NCBI GenBank assembly: GCA_003116975.1
Contig: BGKB01000175.1
Span: 98,889-162,888, forward strand
Reading direction: 5' to 3'
DNA from: Aurantiochytrium sp. KH105
Lineage: Eukaryota > Sar > Bigyra > Thraustochytrida > Thraustochytriidae
DNA length: 64,000 nt
Part shown: piece by piece, positions 9,701 to 18,800 of the stretch
How the letters are laid out: the number at the start of each line of letters is the position of its first letter
Position numbering within the stretch: position 1 is the stretch's first letter
Made by a program: the position numbers and the translations under genes
The notes under the pieces: generated by a model
What the model was told of the DNA's origin: nothing
Database searches by the model: none
Seen by the model: only the letters and a program-made list of their open reading frames with translations

Positions 9701-12590
9701 GCGATAAAAGTTCAAGCAGGCTCCGTGCCACTGTGCAGTCCTGCCGCTTTGCTTCCGGTTCACTTTCCTCGAACCTTCTGCGTTGATCCGCAAGGGCCTG
9801 CTGTTGTTGTTGTTGCTGGTGTTGCTGTTGTTGCTGCTGGTGCTGGTGCTGCTGGTGTTGCTGTGGGTACTGTCGATGACGATCGAAGCCAGGTTGCTGT
9901 GCTCGCGCCTGATGCAGCGGGTACTGCGACTGCATCCTCGAATGAGATTGGCCCATGCTCGAATGCCCGCCCATCCCACGCCCTCGAAAGGCGCTCTGGG
10001 AGTACCCTCCTTGTTGATGTTGCTGTTGCGGTTGTTGGGGCTGCTGGTGCTGGGAGTACTGCTGTTGCTGTTGCTGCTGGTGCTGTTGTTGCTGCCGACG
10101 CGCCGCCTGTCCGAGTGAGGCGCCTCCTTGGTGTTGTGCACCCATCCCTGGGACCCCCGTAGATGGAGGTGGCTCCTGCGTCCCTGTCGGCCCCACGCCA
10201 TGGGCCCAATGAGGGCCAATGAGGCCACCGACGGCCAAAATGGCAGCTTGCAAGAGACCGACATCGTTCGTTTCCTGGATGAGACCAAGTAGCGTCTCGC
10301 GGAGACCCAGCTCAATGACGCGTCGGCGCGCATTCGCGTGACGCTCGCACAACTTGGACAGTACGAAACAGAGCCAGACCTTGAGATTCAAGAGAGCGAA
10401 ACGCGCCTCCTCATCCATTGCCAAGGGGGCCAAAAATATTCTCTGAATGGCCTCAAGCAAGGGGTCTTGCAGACAAAGTTCCTGGCCAACAGGATGCCCA
10501 TCGAGTATAACGCTCAAAACGAAGGCCGCTCGACGACTGTGGCCAACCGTTTGTGCAATCTCGGTCAGCTCCTTGGGCGAGCACATGGTGTAAGAGTCTG
10601 GAAGATCAAGCCATTGGATCTGGTCCACAAAGTACTGATGGCCCCTGCGAAGCTCCCCAGGGGCACGCGCGCCGCCTCGGCCTGCTGCCTGGGCGCCTGC
10701 GGCGTGTGATGTGCTAATTTCCTTGACAAGGTCTGCTTGGCATGAGCTGTCGAGAGCGAGAATCTTACTCCAAATGTGAATCAGGACGGGACGGTTCTCT
10801 TGCGCACTCAAAAGGAGCTTGTTCACATAAGGGAAAATGCCCACACTGAGTGCTAATGAGACAGCCCAAGAGCCGAGGTTGAGAAAGCGGGCCAGGAGAT
10901 CGAGGGCTCGTTGTCTATGGACGGAGCTCAAGAGCACTTGGAGGACAATCGGAAGCTGCTCAGGAACCTCGCGGCGCTCCACATTCTCGCCGTACGTGAG
11001 CCATACCTCAAAGGCGGTAAGCTGATGCGCAAAGAATTCGCTCTGGCGATATGTGTACACACGGTTCTCAGTCTTTTCGTGCTGTTTCGCAGGACTCTGG
11101 CGCCCGCGTCGACTCGCCGGGCCAGTCCCAACCCCGTCTTTGGCCGATAGATTCGGGACCAGAAGTGGAAGCTGCGTGAGACAATTCTCGACTGCCATAT
11201 CCCAGGACTGCCAAAGATGGTGCTGCCAGGTAGGCGGCAGCGCAGGATGAGACTGCGGCGTGCAGTTTAATGACTTGAGAAGGCGTTCCGCAAGAAGAAA
11301 GTTGCGAAAGAGCGACGCCACGAGAATGTCTTGACGAAAGAGTTTGCGGAAAAGGTTGCGCGGAATTACTGTCCAGGCGATCGTGTCTGTGATGGCAGTG
11401 AAGATCCAATTCAGCTCCCCAAGCGGCGTTTTGCGCTCAACGAGCTTACCGGGGACGCAGTCCACCATGTCGACAGTAATGCCCAGAGCATCCATGGACA
11501 CGCGGTGCTGCATGACATACCAGCGGAGTGCAATCTTGATGGGCGTGGTCAGACAAGAGGTGAAAATATCTGCTGGGAAATCCGGACTTGAGGGAAGGTT
11601 TTCGTTGGGGCCGCACGCAAGCAAGACGATGCAGTCATTGGGGGCATGATCCCGACGACCTTGATGCGCATTCCCAGCTCGCCCGCCGCGCCCCCCGTTG
11701 ACGGCGCCATTGTGCAGAGACAGCTGACTGTTTTGATAATGTTGTTGTTGCTGCTGCTGTTGCTCCGCAAAGATGTCGCGCACAAAATGGGGAAGCAAGA
11801 GTCCGGCATGGGAACAGTCAAAGGTGTAAATTGCAGGACTGCCGACCCATCGTTTCAGTTCGTGTACTGACAGTGGCATGTACTGCGTAATGTCACTGTT
11901 GAACACCCAGATTTCGCCGTTGCTCGATGGTCGTGGCACGCCATGGCCATTGTAGTGAAACAACACTCGCTGGTTCTTGGCGGTCTTGCGCAACGAGTTG
12001 CACAGTCCACTGATGCGGTCGAGATCCGGATCTTGAATGTACTTGTACCGTGCGTGAGGATGCCAAAGCTCAAAATTTTGTTGCAGCGTCTTGGACACCA
12101 GTTCGAGGGCGCGCGCGGTCATGTACTGCGTTGGGTCGATCCAGCACTCGAGACGAGCGCACGGGTCGGTCTTGACTACATCCGGCGGGTCAGTGCCAAG
12201 ATTAAGGCACAGAACGAGTCCGACCGAGACGGTTTTCATGCGCTCACGCAGCTTCCACGAAGAAGGGGCCACGGCAAGGGCCTCGTCGTCGAGGCGCTCC
12301 TTGACCTCTTCCTCGAGATAGGTGAGAAGCCGCTTGTCTTGCGACCTGAGCCGCAATTTCCCGCCCTCGAAACCCACGCCCGGTGGGAGCTGGGCGGGCC
12401 CTGCCGCGTTCCCGCCGCCCAGGGCGCCGGCCCCGGTCGCGCCGAGCATCCTGGCGCGGACCTGGGCGACAGTGTCATGGACGCGCAGCTCGAGCAGCTG
12501 CAGCTCCAGGTCGTCGGCGAGCGCGTACTCGCCGCTGGGGCCCACGCGCCAGTCGTGGTGCCGCCCGTCCAGCAGAAAGGCGCCCTCCAT
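6762..12590 (-). CDS. RPTOR: Raptor, TORC1 scaffold subunit
   Basis: A 1942-residue intronless Raptor/Kog1/Mip1. Raptor recruits substrates to the TOR kinase in TORC1, the nutrient-responsive growth complex. The conserved N-terminal caspase-like domain is at about 115-440, with YNGHG (213-217) and DCSHAG (258-263) where caspases carry the His and Cys of their dyad. HEAT-like helices follow (about 510-800 and 950-1080). A C-terminal WD40-like propeller covers roughly 1390-1942. It is much longer than the 1335-residue human protein because of low-complexity inserts: a short polyQ within the caspase-like domain (276-283), a large Q/H-rich insert at about 832-935, and Ser-rich linkers before the propeller. 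The Q tracts mix CAA and CAG codons. The start is the first ATG, before a weakly conserved N-terminal extension. Identification is near certain from the caspase-like block. Confidence 0.96.
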   Translation of the reverse strand: MEGAFLLDGRHHDWRVGPSGEYALADDLELQLLELRVHDTVAQVRARMLGATGAGALGGGNAAGPAQLPPGVGFEGGKLRLRSQDKRLLTYLEEEVKERLDDEALAVAPSSWKLRERMKTVSVGLVLCLNLGTDPPDVVKTDPCARLECWIDPTQYMTARALELVSKTLQQNFELWHPHARYKYIQDPDLDRISGLCNSLRKTAKNQRVLFHYNGHGVPRPSSNGEIWVFNSDITQYMPLSVHELKRWVGSPAIYTFDCSHAGLLLPHFVRDIFAEQQQQQQQHYQNSQLSLHNGAVNGGRGGRAGNAHQGRRDHAPNDCIVLLACGPNENLPSSPDFPADIFTSCLTTPIKIALRWYVMQHRVSMDALGITVDMVDCVPGKLVERKTPLGELNWIFTAITDTIAWTVIPRNLFRKLFRQDILVASLFRNFLLAERLLKSLNCTPQSHPALPPTWQHHLWQSWDMAVENCLTQLPLLVPNLSAKDGVGTGPASRRGRQSPAKQHEKTENRVYTYRQSEFFAHQLTAFEVWLTYGENVERREVPEQLPIVLQVLLSSVHRQRALDLLARFLNLGSWAVSLALSVGIFPYVNKLLLSAQENRPVLIHIWSKILALDSSCQADLVKEISTSHAAGAQAAGRGGARAPGELRRGHQYFVDQIQWLDLPDSYTMCSPKELTEIAQTVGHSRRAAFVLSVILDGHPVGQELCLQDPLLEAIQRIFLAPLAMDEEARFALLNLKVWLCFVLSKLCERHANARRRVIELGLRETLLGLIQETNDVGLLQAAILAVGGLIGPHWAHGVGPTGTQEPPPSTGVPGMGAQHQGGASLGQAARRQQQQHQQQQQQQYSQHQQPQQPQQQHQQGGYSQSAFRGRGMGGHSSMGQSHSRMQSQYPLHQARAQQPGFDRHRQYPQQHQQHQHQQQQQQHQQQQQQQALADQRRRFEESEPEAKRQDCTVARSLLELLSHGSPAVRREVALALARFVLDPRHATLIQLTVHELKELQGSALQARSGGALDAQDLEDLVQTLKQKIGPNTETYLNVWLTIKHLAAHDPFPAVSRVANVLVEFVRVELQKRINNIRSRAGLQQTESSSSSSPTPAFSLDGRNNAGAGSRAGPNGTKKSSSAPLNTGVDAASASADGGHGAQQVPQPPPMPAPPPAPQRQNPFILAEDILEALGLVSTLYARRAREFTKRVPAASDNTWIPKEGPHHEIDPLSADGSSIVRWKRRKSEAAQAAIMLMYRGAQWAKILREDDPKLMQDVMAAISAPLPSVSRSVSHQSHQSNYTVTSQGVQSGISVSSSSSSSSPSNSSSASPSGQAQNTLQSQAHSAQRVPSEDALDTLSQPTDAQSRVPSPTLRVQRRLERLSHAINKHGAGLLVHRDGTWAATQRAWLGDLSKPGKFEEHAVFDHGQARCSQVLFHPFEPVIVVAGQTGEISLWTYPVESATALQASTTENTLLNRFDNETCVGVRLEMASALAASSSSSDNEANAGNGYSRDEQLQQQLMLQQQQPGLLERESSVDAASPRGLRLNGSGRSADGNASGIRKQYSTPPLGPQQVPLQTKLQMQLQSQTQADYAQGIRDVSIRSGHVHHHHKVGRGPVQARTTAMSWMNETAEPYLVVGSDDGRVRVWRDVLERCGQGKVNGARLVTAWTALPELRAGASGPGMTFNLQRCGHLICGGALQTVAIWDMVKECEVGRVDAGTQKGTTSIAAYGPTLGLGGTGVPSEIDMGFHGSQAGGEDGAVFVVGSGDGAVRVFDKRVRAGARLATAVAVCQSHRSWVVNVSVPSSGEGRTIVSGSVSGEVRFYDIRRFAHGSPLFQQQLDTYYKAREDGEDVLRPRPRLVQPELAFDVHRSPMTALAHHEFAPILASGSHHQFIHIANAQGEKLSSIRYHHGFLRQRIGPVSALAFHPYKLLLGAGALDSVVSVYAPASSATVPLDTH

Positions 12591-13011
12591 CGCGCCAGCC
12601 CGGGCCCCGCCCGCTTCGCTCGCCCGCCTGCCCGCCCGCGCGGCTCGCTCCGTTTGCGTTATGCGCTGCGCGGCCAGGCGCTCTCTGCTGGTGAGGATTT
12701 TTTGCCACGCGCAAGCGACACGCTTTGTCTGCAGACATAGCAGAGACGCGGCCCTGCAGCACTATTAGGTAAGCAAAAGCAAGGACGACGATGCAAGGAG
12801 AACGCAGCGCCGCAGCCGGGCCGGCTCGAGGAGATTGGCTGGCAGTGGATGGGGGCAGAAGATGGCGAGTCTTGGGCTGGACTGTAGCCAAGACCCAGAG
12901 AATCACGGCGAGGACGTCGATGATGATGATGGTGATGATCTTGGCCGGATGCGAAGATGACAGAGGTGGAAAGAATATGGTTTTCTTTTGACGCAGTGCA
13001 CGAATGAAATT

Positions 13012-14661
13012 CTAAAAGGGAGACCGGAAGCGCGAACCTGCGTAGAACGCAGAGCTGCCAAGAGCATGCTGGATGCGTAATAACTGGTTCAATCTCGCAG
13101 CAGTGTTGGGCGAGGCGAAGTTGCCAAACTGCACGAGACCAATGCCTGCGCCGACACAGAAATCAGCAGGAAACTCATCATAAGTGTCGTGCGTTGGCTC
13201 CCACACAACCACCATCGCCTGGCCCATGCTTGCGTTGGCCTCGCAAACCTGTGCGAGGTCCGTCACCGTAAAGACGTCACTAAACGGCGTGCCAATGTAG
13301 ATGCGCTCGCCATTGCACGGAGGTAGGCCGCTGTCCAGGCTTCCGGACGATGTCTTGCCTTCTTCCTCGGCATCCTCTCCGTCTGCCTCGCCGTCGCTTC
13401 CTTCTCCGCCGGCTTCCTTGCCTTCGACGGGCGAAGAGTCCTCGGCTTTAGTCTCTGCGCCATCACCATCCTCAGTGTGGGCTGCAATGCCGTCTTCCGC
13501 GACGTGGTTGAGCAACAAGACTTGCTCGCCATATTCTTCGACGAAATTAGCCATTTGTGATTTGTTTTGCGGAGGAAAGATGTTTTCTGCAATCGCAAGG
13601 AGGAGCCCACTTTCTTCGTTGCCAAGCAGTTCTTTTGCCGCTTCGAAAACTGCGGTTCGCGCATCTTCCGGTGGACTGAAGGACACGTCCAAGCGTGGTG
13701 GACTTGCGCTTGGTGCAACGTGACCTTCTCCCTCACCAGGCTCTTCGTTGTCGCCCTCGGCAGCGTCTTTGCCTTCTGAAGAGTCTTCCTTGCCCTCGCC
13801 ATTTTCGCTTGCGTCAGCCCCATCTTTCATGGGTGCTGCATCATCCGGAAGGTCATCGAGAATCATCTCGCGTGCTGTGACACTGAGCTTGAGCTTTCCG
13901 GCCCATCCTCGTTCCGAGACACACGCAACAACTGCCTGCAAAAGGTCTGCGAAGCTCGATTCCGGGCTCGTAGCTTCAGGAAGGGCTGCAAGTGCACCAA
14001 TTGCTTCACGTGCCAATCGAATTGCGCTTTCCAAGGAACTTGCGCCTGTTGGCAGGATGCCGATCGCATCATGTGCCCGTTCGATTGCGGTGAACCAGGG
14101 AACCGGCATGGCGAACTCACTACGTTTCATGAGACCGGCGACTTGACGAAAGACTGGTTCTTCAATGGCACTTGCTTTGCACATGGCCACCGACGCAGCA
14201 TACAAAGTGTTGCAACCAATCTTGACTTTTCGCTCCGATGTGTCGAGAGCGAGAAGTGCCTGGTCTGCAGCCTCCAGATCAGCGGGATCGCAACCCACCA
14301 GTGCTTTGGCAATGGGTCCATTGATAGTACTGACAAAATTGTCGCCGACGAGGCGGTCTGCTGCGGTCGGGATTCGCACACTACTCACTTGCGTCCTAAA
14401 TCGACCATTGTCCGTGACGATTTCCACCTCGAATGCCTCGTCGCCACTGCAATCGTAGACAATTCGGCCGTGCACCTCGAGCACACCCTGGCCTGCCTTT
14501 GACTTTTCTTTAAAGAGGTCCGCGATTTGGGCATAAGGGTCTTCTGGGCGCTGGCGAAGGCACTCGTTGAGAACCTCATTCACCGTGCGCTCCAGTTCAT
14601 GCTCAGCGAGGTACGCCTCCACCATCTTTTTTTCCGACTTGATCTTCGTTGCGTTCGCCAT
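13012..14661 (-). CDS. ENO4-like enolase-fold pseudoenzyme with RIIa/DPY30-like N-terminus
   Basis: A 549-residue protein. Residues 12-50 resemble an RIIa/DPY-30 docking helix pair, including RPEDP at 39-43. The N-terminal enolase domain follows: a GRIVYD-type opening at 65-70, then GCNTLYAASVAMCKASA (149-165), which aligns with the enolase GANAILGVSLAVCKAGA block, and PVPWF (186-190), which aligns with PVPAF. The C-terminal end (about 445-549) retains the enolase LLRIQHALGSSAFYAG pattern. The canonical substrate loop SHRSGETED is replaced by sequence around WEPTHDTYDE, and two long acidic low-complexity inserts interrupt the barrel, so glycolytic activity is unlikely. Vertebrate ENO4 has the same N-terminal docking region plus degenerate enolase layout and is associated with the sperm flagellum. 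The start chosen is the only upstream ATG. A ciliary role is inferred. Confidence 0.8.
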   Translation of the reverse strand: MANATKIKSEKKMVEAYLAEHELERTVNEVLNECLRQRPEDPYAQIADLFKEKSKAGQGVLEVHGRIVYDCSGDEAFEVEIVTDNGRFRTQVSSVRIPTAADRLVGDNFVSTINGPIAKALVGCDPADLEAADQALLALDTSERKVKIGCNTLYAASVAMCKASAIEEPVFRQVAGLMKRSEFAMPVPWFTAIERAHDAIGILPTGASSLESAIRLAREAIGALAALPEATSPESSFADLLQAVVACVSERGWAGKLKLSVTAREMILDDLPDDAAPMKDGADASENGEGKEDSSEGKDAAEGDNEEPGEGEGHVAPSASPPRLDVSFSPPEDARTAVFEAAKELLGNEESGLLLAIAENIFPPQNKSQMANFVEEYGEQVLLLNHVAEDGIAAHTEDGDGAETKAEDSSPVEGKEAGGEGSDGEADGEDAEEEGKTSSGSLDSGLPPCNGERIYIGTPFSDVFTVTDLAQVCEANASMGQAMVVVWEPTHDTYDEFPADFCVGAGIGLVQFGNFASPNTAARLNQLLRIQHALGSSAFYAGSRFRSPF

Positions 14662-15107
14662 GGTTGTGCTCTGCTCTATCTGTCTGACCCTGGTAAAGCG
14701 AAGTACTTTTGACGTCTTCGTTGACCTTTGCGGCACGTTGTCGTTCCGCTTTCCTTTGCAAGACTTCTGCACGCGTGGGCCAGCCCGGCGACTGCAGCGC
14801 CGAGACGGACGAGATGTTCCTACTCTGTTTTTCTTCTACAAAGCTCAGGTGCAGAAAGAAGAAGGCGGGCGCCTGCTCGCTCAACTCTAGTCGTGCAAGT
14901 GGTCAGAGACGTTACGATCGCGCGGCCCAGCACGAGCGAATATGGGTTGCGCAGAATACATGTTTACAACAATGGCTACATTCGCGTGTTCCTTTTCTCC
15001 GAGGTCTGCATAAGCTAAAGCTCGGACTCACAGTCAGTCAGGGAAAGCTCAGATCGCAGGCCGGACGCGGCAGAAGACGTACTACATCGGAGCCGCAGCA
15101 GCGTGCG
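14662..15107. promoter_or_regulatory. Divergent intergenic region, ENO4-like / CoA-binding gene
   Basis: 446 bp between two start codons on opposite strands; it must contain both transcription starts. No gene or named promoter motif was recognised. Confidence 0.5.
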
Positions 15108-15702
15108 ATGGGAAGCAAGATGTCCGGCGCAGGTGGCAGCGGCGGCGATGCGGTGACTTCGTTCTTTGCGAGCAAGCAGTTCGCAGTCGTAGGCGCCTCG
15201 TCGAACCGGGCAAAGTACGGCAACAAGGTGCTTCGGGCGTACACGGAGCATGGGCTCACGGCCATCCCGGGTAAGTAAGGGTGGTAGTACTACTCGTATG
15301 TTGCGTTAGTGTCGATCGCCCAGGTGAAGCGCTCGAGTCGCGTTCGCAAGGCTTAACAAGGTCAGCTGAAACTAACTCCGTTGCGTTGCGGAATTTTTTG
15401 CATTCGTGCCATCGATAGTTCATCCCAAGGAGACGGAGGTCGAAGGCCTCGCCGTGCAGCAGCTCGAGGACATTGAAGATCCGGCGAACACGGGTGTGTC
15501 CATCATTACCCCTCCTGGAGCAACCGGTGAGGTTATTGAAAAAGCTGCCAAACTCGGCTTTACCAAGCTCTGGCTTCAGCCCGGTGCTGAGAATAAGGAC
15601 GTCCTCGACAAGCTCGCCTCGATGGACGTCGAGTATCTTGCGGGAGGACCCTGTGTGCTCGTGAGCTTGGCGCGTGGCGATCACAAGAAGGCCAACATGT
15701 AA
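15108..15702 (+). CDS. CoA-binding domain protein (YccU-like), two exons
   Basis: Exon 1 is 15108-15270 and exon 2 is 15419-15702; the spliced product has 148 residues. It is a small Rossmann-fold CoA-binding protein of the bacterial YccU type. Exon 1 supplies the nucleotide-binding start (FAVVGASSNRAKYGNKVLR). The splice restores the family's characteristic AIPVHPKE motif exactly at the junction (exon 1 ends ATC CCG G, exon 2 begins TT CAT CCC). Exon 2 continues with VSIITPP and LWLQPGAEN, also family hallmarks. The donor is GTAAGT, the acceptor is ATAG, and an ACTAACT branch-like sequence lies at 15371. The gene is divergent from the ENO4-like gene and ends 135 bp from the convergent PKG-like gene. 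Precise function of this family is unknown; ligand assignment is by family. Confidence 0.88.
15271..15418 (+). other. Spliceosomal intron (148 bp)
   Basis: GTAAGT donor at 15271, AG acceptor at 15417-15418, phase 1. ACTAACT at 15371-15377 is a good branch-point candidate, 41 bp before the acceptor. Splicing joins two fragments into one continuous CoA-binding fold, which is strong evidence for it. Confidence 0.88.
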
Positions 15703-15837
15703 GCCTGTGCGTATCGTTTATAACTACCAGCTGATATCTTTTTCAATGTCAAATCTTGCATAATTTTCATGTCAATCAAATGTTTTTACAAGGTTGAGCG
15801 TCCCTCTTCAACCAATTGTACGAATTCCATTTTGAAT

Positions 15838-18800
15838 TCAAAGCGTCGACACTGCGAGCAAGCCAAGAGATTGCCGTTTGTGATGTCTAGTGTGCGCGAG
15901 AAGATCCTTGTTGGAGGTAACTTCGTGCAGCTTTTGACGAATAAGCAGGCTTTCGATAGAGTTTCTTGCGTCGTCGTCGTCATTCTTGTCGCCACCATGT
16001 AGGCTTTCGACTGTACTCAATGATTTAGGGCTTTCCAAGTCACCTTCGCTCGTTGCAGCGTTTTCGAATACACGCGGCTCTGTGTCAATGGCATCCAAAG
16101 GTTGGCGTTGTCGCTGATGCCGATGTTCTCGCGAGAGCATTTGCCGACGTTGCGGCCTGGTCTTGCTCTCATCTTTTCGCAGTTTAAAAAATGCGGGCTC
16201 CTTGGGAACGAGTGGTGGATCCAATCTGCGGTCGATGAGTTCGCGCCAAGGAAAGTTGTCAAAGAATGGATGCTCTACTGCGCCACGAGGACCCGCAACG
16301 CCAACACCCAAGCGTGTGTACAATGAAGGTTGCAATAAGCGTAGAATCAGATCTATGGCGTTGTTCCACTCTGGAGCAAGCGTGAATAAGTTGGCTAACC
16401 CCCCTGGCAAGCCCGCAAGCTCGTCCTGTGCCACGCTTTCCGAACCTTTGGCCCCCGTCGGAGACAACCCAGGAAGTGATTTCTTCGCAAAAGCCTCGGC
16501 AAAGCTGACAACGCGATGCAGAACAATGTGGACATTTGTCGCGGCGTTCTGCGCCTCTTCTTGCGCAGCTGGGGCGTTGCTCTCCGCGCGTGGAGAAAGT
16601 GCAGTTGAGGGCGCTGTCGTGAACTCGAATGGATTAAAGCCGCAGGCCAGCTCGAAAAGTGTAACGCCAAGAGCCCACCAGTCAACTGCAAGTCCGTAGC
16701 TTACGCCACGACCAAGCACCAAACGCGCAATCTCCGGTGCCATGTATTTCGGAGTCCCGCAAAGCGTGCTCGTTCGAGCTGTCTCGCCACACATATTGCC
16801 CTTGGAGATGCCAAAGTCGATGAGGCGTAGATAACCCGTTGCGTCGATCATGATATTACCCGGTTTGATGTCGCGATGCAGAATATCATTCTCAAAAAGC
16901 ACCTTGAGCGTGCTCACGAGACAAGCCGCATAGAACTTGAAGTTTTCAAGCGGTAAGCCCTGAGGATGACTGGCAATGAGGGCAGCAAGATCTCCGCCAA
17001 TCATGGGGTCCATGCCGACTGTGACGAGCGCTCGCTGCGGCTCGGCCATGATTCCAAAGATTCGAGGTACCGTATTTGTCGAAGCGAGACGCAGCATCAA
17101 AGCAATTTCGACATGAGCAGAGTGACCGAGCTCGCGCGGCTCGTCTGCAGCTTGCGCCAGCCATTCTGGATCGGAGAAGAGGGACGAAGTCGAAGACGAG
17201 AACGATCCCTGGTTGACAGCGCCGAGATCGAGTACTTCTTTGACGGCCAAGACGCGATCGCTTGGTTGGTGACGAGCATAGTAAAGCTTGGAACTGGGTC
17301 CCGTAAAAAGTCTTCGGAGCAAGATCAGATCACCGCGATCTAACCGTGTCAGGCTTAGGGTTGCTTTGGATGCTGTCGTTTGCGTCAAAGGTGACTTTGA
17401 CCCGCTCTCGGCTCCGCTACTCTGCGGCTCCTGTCCCTCGTTGGCGCTTTGCACGTTTTTCTCCGGTACGCCAGGCAGCTCGCCCTGCTCTGTGCTCGCG
17501 CGATCACTGCATTCGATACCTAGCTTTGTAAGAATCTCGCGCGAGATTAGCGCGCAAATAACTTCGCCAGTCGCTCGCGCCACTCGAGCGGGTGAGGTGG
17601 CAAAGAACCGAGAGCCAAAATTGCGGACCGAGATGTCGCCGACGAGCGCAGAAGCGTCACCAAAACAGTCGCCGGCCGTGAGACTGACGAGGGGCTCGCT
17701 CCGTTGGAAAACTGTCAAGGCGCCGTCCAGAATAAGCCAGAGTCCCTCGGTGCCTGGAAGAACCTGGCCGGCAGAAAGTCGAGTCACAGACATTCGGTCA
17801 GCAATCGCAAAAATCTCCACGCTTGTGCGCTCGGAAAACAGCGGGTGGTGAGAAAGTGCATGCCCAATGTGCAGCGCTTGGAGCATGCTCTGGTCCTGCT
17901 TTAGCTTTGTCTTTTTGCCAGCATGCAAAAGTAACAGAGCTTCTGCCAAGACTTCGTGTGTAAGAATGCCAACGCGAGCGCCCCGCTCACGCGCAGAAAT
18001 GCGGTAGCCTACATCCGCGGATCTTAGATCTTCAGAGATTATGGCGGCTTCTGCAAAGAGCTCACCGCGATGAAGGCAACGCACTTCTTCCCTCGTACAC
18101 ACGAGTTGCATTGTAGCGCTGTCACGCTTTCGATACTCAATTTCGAGGGCAGCCTCTCCATTGTCAATGACGATTAGACCCGGCTCGCTTGTGTGTTCGG
18201 CGAGGATGACCTCATTTGCGGCAAAGGTTTTCCAAACGACCTTTGACACGATGTGCATTCTCGACTCGGGCGAGAGGTTCTGAAACAGGTAGATGTTTCG
18301 CAAGAAATCCGCTGCATCATCTTCCTGGCGGATGTTGTTTTCAGCAAAGCGCAAGGCAGCGAGCTGATACTCGAGGCGATGTAGAGCCAAAAGAGTAGCC
18401 TCATCAGAGACAACAATAGCGCTCTCCCGATGCAAGAGGGGCTCCAGCATGGCTGCCTCACAAAGCACATCCCCGGGGCCACACTTGCGCAGGACTCGGG
18501 CTGCTGGGGTGTTGAGGACCTTGCGACGCAGTTGCAAGTTTCCAGAGATGACCACGAACATGAGGGCTCCCGTCTGGCCTTGCAGATATACGGACTCTCC
18601 CTTTGATACGTTGATCTCCACCGCTGACTTGTAGAGCTCGTGGCAAAAGCCTTCCTCGATGGAAGCAAAGGCGCTGGAGCCCGTGAGCGCTGCAGTGAGA
18701 AGATCCTTTTGGCTATTTGAACTTGGCAGTTGAGACGATGCGGAGTTTAGCGATGATGACGATGGAGACCTCGACTTGGCTGACTTTGCGACAGAGGTTT

